Shown here one piece after another: positions 1-9,671 of a stretch of 64,000 bases of DNA. The position numbers and the translations under genes are program-made. A model generated the notes under the pieces. The model was not told the DNA's origin. It saw only the letters and a list, made by a program, of their open reading frames with translations, and did no database searches. The number at the start of each line of letters is the position of its first letter. Positions within the stretch are counted from its first letter, which is position 1. The DNA is from Chiayiivirga sp. GTDB lineage: Bacteria > Pseudomonadota > Gammaproteobacteria > Xanthomonadales > Xanthomonadaceae. The DNA lies in assembly GCA_022647565.1 (NCBI GenBank), contig JALCLA010000001.1, positions 1,116,001 through 1,180,000 of the forward strand, given 5' to 3'.

Positions 1-290
1 TGGCGGCCATAGCTCATGCCGCTGTCATAGCGATTGAACAACGGCAGGGTGATGCGGCGCGGGCGCGCGTAGAGCCGCAGCAGCGGATGCGCGAGCAGGT
101 GCTGCTGCAATTCGACCTGGAGCGCATGCACCCGGGCATCGCTGCCATCGAGTTGCAGGTTGTGCTTGACCGCGCGCGCCGCCCAGCCCGCCGTGCTGCG
201 CCCATCCTGACTCGGCAAGGTGGCATGGCCTGTCCGCAACCGTTGCAGCAGCGGTGTGTCGATCAGATCGGCGAGGCAGAGCAGGTTCAT
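1..290 (-). CDS. PKHD-type 2-oxoglutarate/Fe(II) dioxygenase, PiuC/YbiX family (5' part, cut by window edge)
   Basis: Read on the minus strand from an ATG at 290, an open frame of 96 codons runs off the window. The translated start contains the stretches ATAGWAARAVKHNLQL-like (here STAGWAARAVKHNLQL) and LFNRYDSGMSYG, which match the N-terminal half of the PiuC family: the conserved 'G.A..VK.N.QL' segment and the 'FNRY..GM.YG' segment that precedes the iron-binding HxD. The HxD itself and the second histidine lie outside the window. Family members are cytoplasmic Fe(II)/2-oxoglutarate hydroxylases usually found beside TonB-dependent siderophore receptors and controlled by Fur. The gene is divergent from the imelysin/di-heme pair, with only 108 bp between them, and this also fits iron control. 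The substrate is unknown. The family assignment is good; the exact function is not known. Confidence 0.78.
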   Translation of the reverse strand, partial: MNLLCLADLIDTPLLQRLRTGHATLPSQDGRSTAGWAARAVKHNLQLDGSDARVHALQVELQQHLLAHPLLRLYARPRRITLPLFNRYDSGMSYGR

Positions 291-308
291 GGTGGAGGGT
301 GGCCAAAC

Positions 309-327
309 GAGAATTAGTTGCATTTAC
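309..327. promoter_or_regulatory. possible Fur box
   Basis: The 19 bases starting GAGAATTAG and ending GCATTTAC match the classical 19-bp Fur consensus at 11 positions, which is near the usual lower limit. The site sits in the divergent gap between the PiuC-like gene and the imelysin gene, both from families that are commonly iron-repressed. Position supports the call, but the match is weak. Confidence 0.35.
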
Positions 328-398
328 GGTGATGCGCTTCGGATAATAGCCATCTTTCGCGCGGTCCCGTACCGCGCCGGCGAATTGGAGCAAGACCC

Positions 399-1679
399 AT
401 GCGGCTGCAATTGAAGGTGTGGAGCGGTGCCGGCGTGTGCGCGCTGCTGGGCACGAGCGCCGTGTCCGAGGCCTCGCCCGCGGCCGCGATGCTGGCACCG
501 CTGCCGGTTTCGGCCCTGACCAGCGAAGGCGGCGAGGGTGGCGAAGGCGGCGGCGCGCTGTCGCAGTATCGGCTGATGCTCGACGCCGCGAGCGACCCGA
601 GCTACGACGGAGCCGCCTTGCAGTCGGCCTACGCCGACAACGTGCAGCGAGCCTATGCCGAAGCGGCCGTGGCCGCACGCAGCTTGCAGGCTGCCATCGC
701 GGCCCTGCTGGATTCACCAAGCGATGGCAGTCTTGCCGCGGCGCGCCGTGCCTGGGTCCAGGCGCGACGCCCGTATCTCTTCACGGAAGCCTTCCGCTAT
801 TACGACGGCCCGATCGACGGACCGCAGACGGCCACGCGTGCCGCCGGCCCGGAACCCAGGCTCAATGCCTGGCCGCTGAACGAAGCGGTGATCGACTATG
901 TCGAGGGAGCCGCCGGCTCGGGCTTGGTCCAGGCCTTTGACATCGATCTCACGCGCGACAGCATCATTGAACGTGACCAGGTCAGCGACGAAGCCGACGT
1001 CACCACCGGTTGGCATGCGATCGAGTTCCTGCTCTGGGGACAGGATCGCAATGAAACCGGTCCGGGTGCGCGGCCTCTGGCTGACTTCGTGGCGCACGGG
1101 ACAGCCAACGAACGGCGCCGAGAGTATCTGCGCCTGCTGGCCGCGTTGCTGGTGGAGGATCTGGACTGGCTCGCCGCGCAGTGGCAACGCGATGCAGGCA
1201 ACGGCTACGCGCGCGAATTCCTTGCGCTGGAGCCGCACGAGGCGGTGGGCCGGATGCTGACCGGACCGGCCCTGCTGGCGGGGCACGAACTGGCCTCGGA
1301 ACGGCTGGCCGTGGCGCTCGACTCGGGCTCGCAGGAAGACGAGCAATCGTGCTTTTCCGACAGCACCTGGCAGGATTTCGCCTGGGGTTTGGCCGGGATC
1401 AAGCGGGTCTACTACGGACGCGGCGAAGCGGCTTCCATCGCCGCCACAATCCGCCGTCTCGATCCGCGCCTCGCGCTCGAGATGGAGGCGCGTTTCGCCG
1501 AGGCCGAACGCCGCATCGCGGCCCTGCATGATCCCTTCGACCGCATCCTCGTCAGTGCCCCCGACAGCCGCGAACGGCGCAATGCCGAAGCCGCGGTGGT
1601 GGCCTTGCAGCGCCTTGCCGCTGGTCTGCGCGACAGCGGGCGCGCGCTCGGAGTGCTGGTGATCGTTCCCGGAGTGTGA
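399..1679 (+). CDS. imelysin family periplasmic protein
   Basis: A 426-residue protein with an N-terminal signal-like segment (residues 1-30, ending near SEASPAAA). It carries the imelysin signature GWHAIEFLLWGQD, that is GxHxxE in a helical context, near residue 205. Imelysin (IrpA/IcmA/EfeO-like) proteins are periplasmic or outer-membrane-associated and take part in iron or heme acquisition; the older 'insulin-cleaving peptidase' name is doubtful for most members. The ATG at 399 is preceded by TTGGAG. The stop is followed after one base by the di-heme oxidoreductase start, so the two are clearly one operon. A glycine/glutamate-rich stretch (residues 46-52) lies between the signal and the first helix. 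Metal or heme substrate is not determined. Confidence 0.85.
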   Translation: MRLQLKVWSGAGVCALLGTSAVSEASPAAAMLAPLPVSALTSEGGEGGEGGGALSQYRLMLDAASDPSYDGAALQSAYADNVQRAYAEAAVAARSLQAAIAALLDSPSDGSLAAARRAWVQARRPYLFTEAFRYYDGPIDGPQTATRAAGPEPRLNAWPLNEAVIDYVEGAAGSGLVQAFDIDLTRDSIIERDQVSDEADVTTGWHAIEFLLWGQDRNETGPGARPLADFVAHGTANERRREYLRLLAALLVEDLDWLAAQWQRDAGNGYAREFLALEPHEAVGRMLTGPALLAGHELASERLAVALDSGSQEDEQSCFSDSTWQDFAWGLAGIKRVYYGRGEAASIAATIRRLDPRLALEMEARFAEAERRIAALHDPFDRILVSAPDSRERRNAEAAVVALQRLAAGLRDSGRALGVLVIVPGV

Positions 1680-1680
1680 A

Positions 1681-3069
1681 GTGCGATACCTGGTCCTTGC
1701 TGCCGTACTGGTGTGCGCAGGCCATGCGCGCGCCGAGGACGCCGCCCCCGAGTCGCCTCCCGCAACGCCTCCGTCGCCGGGCGGTGCGCTGACCCGCGTG
1801 GCCGACAACCGCAACGCCTTCGCCTTGCCTGCGCCCAGTCTCTCGGCGCGCGACTTGCGCGATTTCAACTTCGGCAATCGCCTGTTCAACACCAACTGGG
1901 TGGCGGCGCCGGCCTCGGTCGAAGCCTTCGACGGGCTCGGGCCTACGTTCAACCGGGTGTCTTGCTCGGGTTGCCATGTGCGCGACGGTCGCGGCCGTCC
2001 GCCGATCGAAGGCGAGAAGGAATTGCTGTCGATGCTGTTGCGCCTGAGCGTGCCGGGTCGCAGCGAACACGGCGGGCCGAACCCGCATCCGGCCTATGGC
2101 GATCAGCTCAATGATCGCGCCTTGCCGGGCGTGCCTGCCGAAGCGCGGGTCGAGATACGCTACGTCGAACGCGAGGGCCGTTACGACGACGGCACACCGT
2201 ACTCGCTGCGCCAGCCCGAGTATCGATTGCACGACGCCGCGTTCGGCGCGATGGGCGAGGAGGTCATGGTCTCGCCGCGCGTGGCGCAGCACATGCCCGG
2301 CCTCGGTCTGCTCGAAGCCGTGGCGGAGGCCGACCTCGTGGCGCGCGCCGATCCGGACGACGCGAACGGCGACGGTATCTCCGGTCGCGTCAACCGAGTC
2401 TGGAACCCGGTGACGCAACGCGAGGAATTTGGTCGTTTCGGCTGGAAGGCGAATGTCGCGAGCCTGATGCAGCAGAGTGCTGGCGCAGCGAACGGCGACA
2501 TCGGCCTCACCAGCCGCTGGTTTCCGGAAGAGAACTGTCCACCGGCGCAGACCGCTTGCGCGGCGACTGTGAACGGCGGCACGCCGGAACTCTCGGACGC
2601 CTATCTCGACAAGCTGGTGTTCTACCTGCGCGCGCTGGCCGTGCCGGCGCGCCGCATCGGGGAGGCCGCGCGAGTGGCGCAGGGCGAACAAGTGTTCACG
2701 CGCAGCGGCTGCGCGGCCTGCCACATCCCGCAGCTGCGTACTGCTGCCGATGCCCAGCCGGCGCTGCTCGCGGCACAGGACTTTGCGCCGTATACCGACT
2801 TGCTGTTGCATGACATGGGCGAGGGACTGGCCGATGATCGCCCGGATTTTCTTGCCGATGGACGCGAATGGCGCACGGCGCCGTTGTGGTCGCTGGGCCT
2901 GGTTCCCACCGTCAACGGTCACAGCCACTACCTGCACGATGGCCGCGCCAGAAACCTGGAAGAGGCCATCCTGTGGCATGGAGGCGAGGCCGCCGCGGCA
3001 CAGCGCGCTTTCCTCGCCGCCACCCGCGACGAGCGCGCAGCACTGATCGCATTCCTGCAGTCGCTCTGA
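1681..3069 (+). CDS. di-heme oxidoreductase (DUF1111 / putative thiol oxidoreductase)
   Basis: A 462-residue exported protein starting at GTG 1681, one base after the imelysin stop. A signal peptide ends about residue 18 (ARA/ED). Two CxxCH heme-c motifs are present: CSGCH near residue 95 and CAACH at residues 344-348, the spacing expected of the DHOR (DUF1111) family. A DPDDANGDGISGR segment near residue 225 looks like a calcium-binding loop, and the protein ends NGHSHYLHDGRARNLEEAI-, typical of the family C-terminus. Such proteins are regularly paired with imelysins in iron-regulated operons and are thought to act as periplasmic electron-transfer partners. The biochemical reaction is not established. 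Confidence 0.88.
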   Translation: MRYLVLAAVLVCAGHARAEDAAPESPPATPPSPGGALTRVADNRNAFALPAPSLSARDLRDFNFGNRLFNTNWVAAPASVEAFDGLGPTFNRVSCSGCHVRDGRGRPPIEGEKELLSMLLRLSVPGRSEHGGPNPHPAYGDQLNDRALPGVPAEARVEIRYVEREGRYDDGTPYSLRQPEYRLHDAAFGAMGEEVMVSPRVAQHMPGLGLLEAVAEADLVARADPDDANGDGISGRVNRVWNPVTQREEFGRFGWKANVASLMQQSAGAANGDIGLTSRWFPEENCPPAQTACAATVNGGTPELSDAYLDKLVFYLRALAVPARRIGEAARVAQGEQVFTRSGCAACHIPQLRTAADAQPALLAAQDFAPYTDLLLHDMGEGLADDRPDFLADGREWRTAPLWSLGLVPTVNGHSHYLHDGRARNLEEAILWHGGEAAAAQRAFLAATRDERAALIAFLQSL

Positions 3070-3345
3070 GGCCGGCACGCTGCGTCCGATGCCGGTCGCG
3101 GCGCCGGGACCGAACGCGCGAGCGCGCGTCGGCATCGGGGTTCGCGCAGTCGCCCCGCGGCCCACGCGTCCGGGAGCGCGTTCGAGGCGCTCGGGTGCGC
3201 ATCGGCACCTGCCTCCGAGCGCCCGTACTGTTGCGTCGCGGCGCAATCGCTACGACGAGTTTCGTTCTCGTCTTTGACGGATTTCGTTAGCGGGTCACGT
3301 CCTTGCAGCCTAGGAATTTGTCACCTCTCGTGTTGCGTCGCAGCA

Positions 3346-3365
3346 ATTGTTTCTTTTGAAACAAT
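3346..3365. promoter_or_regulatory. perfect 8-4-8 inverted repeat, possible operator
   Basis: ATTGTTTC-TTTT-GAAACAAT is a perfect palindrome with a four-base centre, lying 21 bases upstream of the promoter-like TTGACG at 3387. In this GC-rich genome such an AT-rich palindrome is unlikely by chance. It could be the binding site of a dimeric regulator of the protease gene, or a small hairpin. It is not followed by a T tract, so a terminator is less likely. Confidence 0.35.
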
Positions 3366-3386
3366 GACTTCCAGCACAGATTTTTG

Positions 3387-3416
3387 TTGACGGGTTTCAC
3401 AGGCCGTTGTTACGGT
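3387..3416 (+). promoter_or_regulatory. putative sigma-70 promoter of the S8 protease
   Basis: TTGACG (3387-3392) and TACGGT (3411-3416), separated by 18 bases. The -10 match is poor but is preceded by TG at 3408-3410 in extended -10 style. Confidence 0.3.
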
Positions 3417-3638
3417 CCGCGCGGTTCTTGCCTTGGGGACGGGGCGAGGACTTCACCCGATCCTGGCTCCGCGTACCGGTTGCGACCGGCGCGCAGGAGT
3501 ACAGCGGTCTGCAGCGTCGAGGGGTCGCCTGCAGAACAACCGGACGCGAATGGAAGCGTCGAAGGTGAACGAAGGGAATCGTGACCACCGCGCGCGTGGG
3601 GTCAACCGTCGATCACTCAATTCCTTGGGGTAACAATC

Positions 3639-5544
3639 GTGCACAAGCGCAACTCGCGTTCGATCCGCCGTCATGTCCTGGCGGCTGCAACCTTGATGGC
3701 GTTTTCCGGCATTGCGTCCGCAGCCACTTTCCACGCGATGGAAAATGCCTTCGAAGGCCAATACATCGTGGTGTTCAACGACAACGCCGCCAGTCTGGCC
3801 GGCGAAATGAGCCTGGCCGGTCGTCCGCAGGTCGCTTCAGCCGCCAGCACCATGGCACGCACCTATGGCGTGGAAGTGGGCCAGTCGTTCAGTCGAGTGC
3901 TACGCGGCTTCACCATTCGCGCGACCGAAGACCAGGTGGCACGCATGCTCGAAGACCCGAAGGTGAGCTACATCGAGCAGGTCGCCACGATACGGGCCAG
4001 CGCGACGCAAAGCGGCGCGACCTGGGGCATCGACCGCACCGACCAGCGTGACTTGCCGCTCAGCGGCAGCTACACCTACGACACCACGGCCACGAACGTG
4101 CACGCCTACATCGTCGATACCGGTGTGCTGCTCAACCACAGCGAGTTCAGCGGACGCATGGGCAATGGCTATGACGCCGTCACCAGCGGCGGTAACGCGA
4201 ACGACTGCAACGGCCACGGTACCCACGTCGCCGGGACGGTTGGCGGTACCACTTATGGCATCGCCAAGGGCGTGACGATCCACCCGGTCCGTGTGCTGGG
4301 TTGCGATGGCTCGGGCACGAACGCGGGCGTGATCGCGGGCATGGACTGGGTGGCGAACAACCACGTCAAGCCGGCCGTGGCCAACATGAGCCTTGGCGGC
4401 GGCGCTTCGACCGCGACCGACAACGCCGTCGCGAACATGGTCAACGCCGGTGTCACCGTGGCCGTGGCCGCGGGCAACGACAACTCCAATGCCTGCAACT
4501 ACTCGCCGGCGCGTGCGGCTTCAGCCATCACGGTGGGTTCCACCACAAACACCGATGCGCGTTCGAGCTTCTCGAACTATGGCACCTGCCTCGACATCTT
4601 CGCGCCGGGTTCCAGCATCACCTCGGCCTGGTACACGAGTTCCTCGGCGACCAACACCATCAGCGGCACCTCGATGGCCTCGCCGCACGTGGCGGGTGTG
4701 GCCGCGCTGTATCTCGCTGCCAACCCGGCGGCTACGCCGGCGCAGGTGACGGCCGCGATCACTGGTGCTGCGACGTCGGGCAAGGTGACCGGCGCCCAGA
4801 CCGGTTCGCCCAACCTGCTGCTGTACTCGTTTTTTCAACGGCACCCCGCCGCCGCCGCCGCCGACCAGTGGCACGCTGACCAACGGCGTGGCCGTGACGG
4901 GTCTGTCGGCGACGACGGGCAACTCGCTGAACTACACGATGGTGGTGCCGGCGGGCGCCACCGGGCTGAAGTTCGTGACCTCGGGCGGCACCGGCGACAT
5001 GGACATGTACGTGAAGTTCGGCTCGGCGCCGACCGACACGGTGTATGACTGCCGTCCGTATGCGAGCGGCAACGCCGAGACCTGCAACATCGCGACGGCG
5101 CAGGCCGGCACCTACCACGTGCGCCTGAAGGCCTACAGCTCGTTCACCGGCGTGAGCCTGACCGGCAGCTACAGCACGGGTGGTGGTGGCGGTGGTGCGC
5201 AGACCTACAGCAACGGCACCGATGTGAACATCCCGGACAACAACACGACCGGCGTGTACAGCAACATCGCGGTGTCGGGTCGCAGCGGCAACGGGGCGGC
5301 GTCGACGCCGGTGGCGGTGAACATCGTGCACCCGTACAAGGGCGACCTGATCGTCGACCTGGTGGCGCCGGATGGCTCGGTCTACAACCTGCATAACCGC
5401 ACCGGTGGCAGCGCGGACAACATCAACCAGACCTACAACGTGAACCTGTCGGGCGAAGCCCTGAACGGCACCTGGCGGCTGCGCGCGCGCGACCGCGGTG
5501 CGGCCGACGTGGGCTACATCAACAGCTGGAGCATCACGTTCTAA
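3639..5544 (+). pseudogene. secreted subtilisin-like (S8) serine protease with PPC and P domains, one frameshift
   Basis: Intact length would be about 634 residues. Order of parts: signal peptide (1-29, cut near ASA/ATF); inhibitor I9-type propeptide (about 35-115, with QYIVVFND); S8 catalytic domain with Asp160 (IVDTG), His193 (GHGTHVAG) and Ser345 (GTSMASPHVAG); a pre-peptidase C-terminal (PPC) domain; and a proprotein-convertase P domain ending NSWSITF. After the catalytic domain the frame breaks at a run of six T (4830-4835). With five T the sequence reads SFFNGTPPPPPP and continues without stop to 5544. Sequencing error at the homopolymer is more likely than true loss. The enzyme is expected to be secreted and to act as an extracellular endopeptidase. 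Its PPC/P segment is almost identical to that of the next protease. Confidence 0.85.
4882..5541 (+). repeat. PPC + P domain cassette, copy 1 (660 bp direct repeat)
   Basis: This segment encodes the PPC and P domains of the S8 protease. It recurs almost unchanged at 7304-7964 in the next protease. By eye the two differ at only a few substitutions and three single-base indels. Copy 1 is the one with an undisturbed frame. Confidence 0.9.
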
Positions 5545-5563
5545 GCGCGGCACGATGAAACGG

Positions 5564-5592
5564 AAGGGCGCCGGCAACGGCGCCCTTCTTCG
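5564..5592 (+). terminator. intrinsic terminator after the S8 protease
   Basis: Stem AAGGGCGCC / GGCGCCCTT (9 bp) with the loop GGCAAC, followed by CTTCGTTT. It starts 20 bases after the protease stop. Confidence 0.6.
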
Positions 5593-5676
5593 TTTGGGGC
5601 CAAATCCCTCGCCGCCACAGCACTTTCCCGGAATTCGCGCAGCCGCGCCTTCGCGACTGCCTTCACAGGAGGTTTC

Positions 5677-7967
5677 ATGCACTTTGCTACTCGCAGTCTC
5701 GCGGCACTGACCGCGCTCGGCCTCGGCAGCACGCTGGCCGCCAAGCCGGTCGAATCCGGCACGATTTCCTTGCGCGATGCGCTGATCCTGTCGCAACCCG
5801 ATCTGGCCCAGCTGCAGCTGGAGGACAGCAAGAAGCTGGGCGGTGCGTATCGCTACGGCATCCAGGTGCCGGTCGAAGGCGTGCGCGTCAGTGCGGAGTC
5901 CGCCGGGGGCGGCAAGTGGGATAGCTTGAAGGACGGTCGCCTGGTCTGGCGACGGACTATCGCCTCGCCCGGTGCCCGCTCGCTTGACCTGCATTTTGCC
6001 AAGCTGCAGCTTCCGACTGGCGCGGAACTGCGCCTGGTCGGCGAAGGCAGCGACAACCTGCGCGTGATCCGCGCCGAAGATCTGTCCGGCAATGGGGCAT
6101 TCCACTCGCCCTACCTGCTGGGCGACAGCTTGCGCATGGAACTGATCGTGCCGGTTGCCAAGCGCGGTTCCGTTGCGCTGGAGCTGGCCCAGGTCACCCA
6201 CGGTTACCGTGGCTTGTTCGAGCGCGATGCCTTCGAGAAATCCGGTTCGTGCAACGTCGACGTGGCCTGCCCGGCCGGTTCCGGCTGGGACGACCAGATC
6301 GACGCCGTCGGGCACTACACCTTCACCCAGGGCAGCAGCTCCTACGTCTGTACCGGCACGCTGGTGGGCAATACCGCCAACAACGCCACGCCCTATTTCC
6401 TGACCGCCAACCACTGCGTCAGTACCCAGACGGTGGCGAGCAGCATCGTGGTGTACTGGAACTACCAGAGCGCGACCTGCCGCACGCCCGGGTCGGGCTC
6501 GTCCGGTACGCCGTTGAACCGCAGCATTGCCACGCACTCGCAGTCGGGCACCACGCTGGTGTCGACAAACGCGGCCAGCGATTTCGCGCTGCTGCGTCTG
6601 AACGCCAATGTGCCCGCGGGTGCCGATGCGTTCTACTCGGGCTGGGATGCGAGTGGCAGCACGCCGACCTCGGCCGCCGGCATCCACCATCCGGCCGGGC
6701 ACGAGAAGCGCATCGCGATCGACAACGATGCCTTGCAGGTTTCCGGCTACGGCGGCGCGACAGGCAGCACGCACTGGCGCATCGTGGACTGGAACGAAGG
6801 CACCACCGAGGGTGGATCTTCCGGTTCGGGGTCTGTGGAACCAGAACAAGCGTCTTGTGGGCCAGTTGCATGGCGGTTCGGCGGCGTGCGGCAACGAACT
6901 GTCGGACTACTATGGTCGCCTGTCGGTGTCGTGGGCCGGTGGCGGTACTTCCGCGACGCGGCTGTCCGATCACCTCAATCCCGGTGGCGGCGTCACCAGC
7001 TTTGCGGGCTATCGCACGCCGGGCGGCGGCGGCAACGTCGCGCCGACCGCGAACTACAGCTTCACGGTGAGTGGGCTCACTGCGACCTTCACCGACAGCT
7101 CCAGCGACAGCGACGGCTCCATTGCCTCGCGTAGCTGGAACTTTGGCGACGGCACCACCTCGACTGCGACCAGTCCCGGCAAGACCTATGCGGCGGCGGG
7201 TACCTACAACGTGCAGCTCACCGTCACCGACAACGGTGGCCTGAGCAACAGCACGACGAAGGCCGTGACCGTGACCTCCGGCGGCGGTGGCACGGTGCTC
7301 AGCAACGGCGTGGCGGTGACGGGTCTTGCGGCGACGACGGGCAACTCGCTGAACTACACGATGGTGGTGCCGGCGGGCGCCACCGGGCTGAAGTTCGTGA
7401 CCTCGGGCGGCACCGGCGACATGGACATGTACGTGAAGTTCGGCTCGGCGCCGACCGACACGGTGTATGACTGCCGTCCGTATGCGAGCGGCAACGCCGA
7501 GACCTGCAACATCGCGACGGCGCAGGCCGGCACCTACCACGTGCGCCTGAAGGCCTACAGCTCGTTCACCGGCGTGAGCCTGACCGGCAGCTACAGCACG
7601 GGTGGTGGTGGCGGTGGTGCGCAGACCTACAGCAACGGCACCGATGTGAACATCCCGGACAAACAACACGACCGGCGTGTACAGCAACATCGCGGTGTCG
7701 GGTCGCAGCGGCAACGGGCGGCGTCGACGCCCGGTGGCGGTGAACATCGTGCATCCGTACAAGGGCGACCTGATCGTCGACCTGGTGGCACCGGATGGTT
7801 CGGTCTACAACCTGCACAACCGCACCGGTGGCAGCGCGGACAACATCAACCAGACCTACAACGTGAACCTGGCGGGCGAAGCCCTGAACGGCACCTGGCG
7901 GCTGCGCGCGCGCGACCGCGGTGCGGCCGACGTGGGCTACATCAACAGCTGGAGCATCACGTTCTGA
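5677..7967 (+). pseudogene. secreted lysyl-endopeptidase-like (S1) serine protease with PKD, PPC and P domains, frame-disrupted
   Basis: The mature part closely follows Achromobacter/Lysobacter lysyl endopeptidase: SGSCNVDVACP at the mature N-terminus, HHPAGHEKRI and LVGQLHGGSAACG. The catalytic residues are His246 (TANHC), Asp302 (SDFALL) and Ser382 (GGSSGSG). A signal peptide and a propeptide of about 175 residues come first. After the catalytic domain come a PKD domain (from APTANYSFTV to KAVTVT), a PPC domain and a P domain. Frame breaks: an extra G in the run 6828-6831 just after the catalytic Ser, then three indels within 7660-7735 that are absent from the sister copy at 4882-5541. Corrected length is about 763 residues. 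Likely function is an exported endopeptidase cleaving after lysine; that specificity is inferred from homology. ATG 5677 has the strong AGGAGG site. Confidence 0.85.
7304..7964 (+). repeat. PPC + P domain cassette, copy 2 (661 bp direct repeat)
   Basis: Near-identical to 4882-5541. Relative to copy 1 it has an extra A in GACAAAC (about 7661), one G fewer in AACGGGCGG (about 7717) and an extra C in ACGCCCGG (about 7731). This gives the one-base length difference and breaks the frame. Confidence 0.9.
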
Positions 7968-7995
7968 TGGGGGCCGCGAGACGACGCTGATGCAG

Positions 7996-8030
7996 GCACG
8001 AAGCCCGGCGCAAGCCGGGCTTCGTGCTTC
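7996..8030. terminator. bidirectional terminator between convergent genes
   Basis: A 14-bp perfect stem, GCACGAAGCCCGGC / GCCGGGCTTCGTGC, with the tetraloop GCAA at 8010-8013. It lies between the S1 protease (plus) and the asparaginase (minus) and can serve both strands. Confidence 0.65.
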
Positions 8031-8069
8031 CGGGATGGGAAGTCGGCGCGACGGACGCGAAGCCCGAAT

Positions 8070-8561
8070 TCAGCCGATCGGTTCGAACCGGTTGGCGCTC
8101 ACATTCTTGCGCACCTTCCCAGGTTCCCAGATGCGTCCGTTCATCGCGATGTAGACGCCCGCCGGCAGGCATTGCACGGCACCCACGGCGGTGCCGATGT
8201 TGAACTCCGCGTCCGAGCCGCGGAACCGCGCAGGATTGAGCGCGCCGGTCAGCACGATGGTTTTGTCGGGAATCGTCGCCAGCACCTTTGCGGTGTCCAC
8301 CATGGTGTCGGTGCCGTGCGTCACCAGCACATGCCGCGCCGTCTGCGCCGCGATGGTGGCGCGCAGCAGTTCGCGATCCTCGCCGGTGATGTGCAGGCTG
8401 TCCTTGCGGATGATCGGAATTACGCTGAAGCTGGAACGCGACGCCCAGTTCGCTCCAGGATGTCGCCCGATCTGCGGATCGCCGATCTGGTAATCCGACT
8501 TGTCGTCGAAGTACACCTTGTCGATGGTGCCGCCGGTGGTGACGACGCAGAGCTGGTCCAT
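8070..8561 (-). CDS. short L-asparaginase-domain protein
   Basis: A 163-residue protein with the asparaginase signatures VVTTGGTIDK near the N-terminus and LVTHGTDTMVDTA in the middle. These hold the two threonines and the aspartate of the asparaginase active site. It lacks the C-terminal domain of the usual 320-340 residue enzyme, as do other short asparaginase-domain proteins of Xanthomonadales. Residues about 32-44 (RHPGANWASRSS) do not fit the family. Removing three single bases (near 8431, 8444 and 8466) restores QIGDILERTGVAFQF, so this stretch is probably a run of compensating sequence errors. Substrate and activity are unproven. Confidence 0.72.
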   Translation of the reverse strand: MDQLCVVTTGGTIDKVYFDDKSDYQIGDPQIGRHPGANWASRSSFSVIPIIRKDSLHITGEDRELLRATIAAQTARHVLVTHGTDTMVDTAKVLATIPDKTIVLTGALNPARFRGSDAEFNIGTAVGAVQCLPAGVYIAMNGRIWEPGKVRKNVSANRFEPIG

Positions 8562-8639
8562 CGACGGAATCCCGGGAAACGAAGTCTCGAATTATAGGGC
8601 GCCGGGTACGGCCGCTGCGCTTCTTCGCAAACCGCCCGC

Positions 8640-8977
8640 GCAATGCCCGTCCCAGCTCGCGCCGAAAATGATCGACCAGCGCACAGCACGATTTCGATGC
8701 ATGCCAGGCAGGACGCGGCTGCGGGCGACGCTCCAGGCTTCGCATCACGCCATGGCAGAACAGCGAACAGCGCCGCCGACGCGCGCCCCAGAACAGTGCG
8801 CTCGGCCGGCGTCGCAAGCAGCAACAGAACCGACGGCAGCATCATCGACGCATGGCCCAGCAGCGACCAGCCACGGCGGCAGCGTCTGCGGTGGCGCCAG
8901 CCACAGCGTACCAGGCCCAGGATCAGTGCAAAGAGCGCGAACAGCCCGCATCCCGCCAGCGAGCGCGCGCGCGTGCG

Positions 8978-8981
<4 letters not shown>
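8640..8981 (-). pseudogene. DUF2069-like small membrane protein, frame-disrupted
   Basis: Reading the minus strand from a GTG at 8981, which overlaps the end of the wrbA-like gene, gives pieces in different frames that look like one small membrane protein: LWLAPPQTLPPWLVA, MMLPSVLLLLATP and ALFWGA...FCHGVM. The last piece resembles the central part of DUF2069 proteins, which in Xanthomonadales sit directly after the WrbA-like gene. No single open frame covers it, so several indels must be assumed. The function is unknown for the whole family. The identity rests on short matches and synteny. Confidence 0.4.
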
Positions 8982-9584
<603 letters not shown>

Positions 9585-9671
9585 TCGTCGACTCGTGCAC
9601 CACGCAGGCGGCAGCGCGTGCCGCGGAGGCGCAAGGGTAACCCGGCCGGCACATTGCGGTACCCTTCGCGC

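Larger units (their letters stand above)
3070..3638. other. 569-bp intergenic region before the subtilisin gene
   Basis: No convincing gene is seen. The first 220 bases are very GC-rich and of unknown content. From about 3295 the base composition becomes AT-richer and holds a perfect inverted repeat (3346-3365) and a promoter-like pair (3387-3416), which leaves an untranslated leader of roughly 210 bases before the protease start at 3639. Confidence 0.5.

Noticed and set aside
25..720. Minus-strand open frame overlapping the PiuC-like and imelysin genes
   Set aside because: It is Arg/Pro-rich without family features, and the other minus frame from 290 gives a clear PiuC-type sequence.
2912..3246. 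Arg-rich open frames in the GC-rich stretch after the di-heme gene
   Set aside because: They are low-complexity products of GC composition, with no ribosome site and no recognisable domain.
4830..4835. Programmed ribosomal frameshifting at the T run in the subtilisin gene
   Set aside because: A slippery run of six T is present, but no stimulatory structure is evident, and the many other one-base indels nearby make sequencing error simpler.
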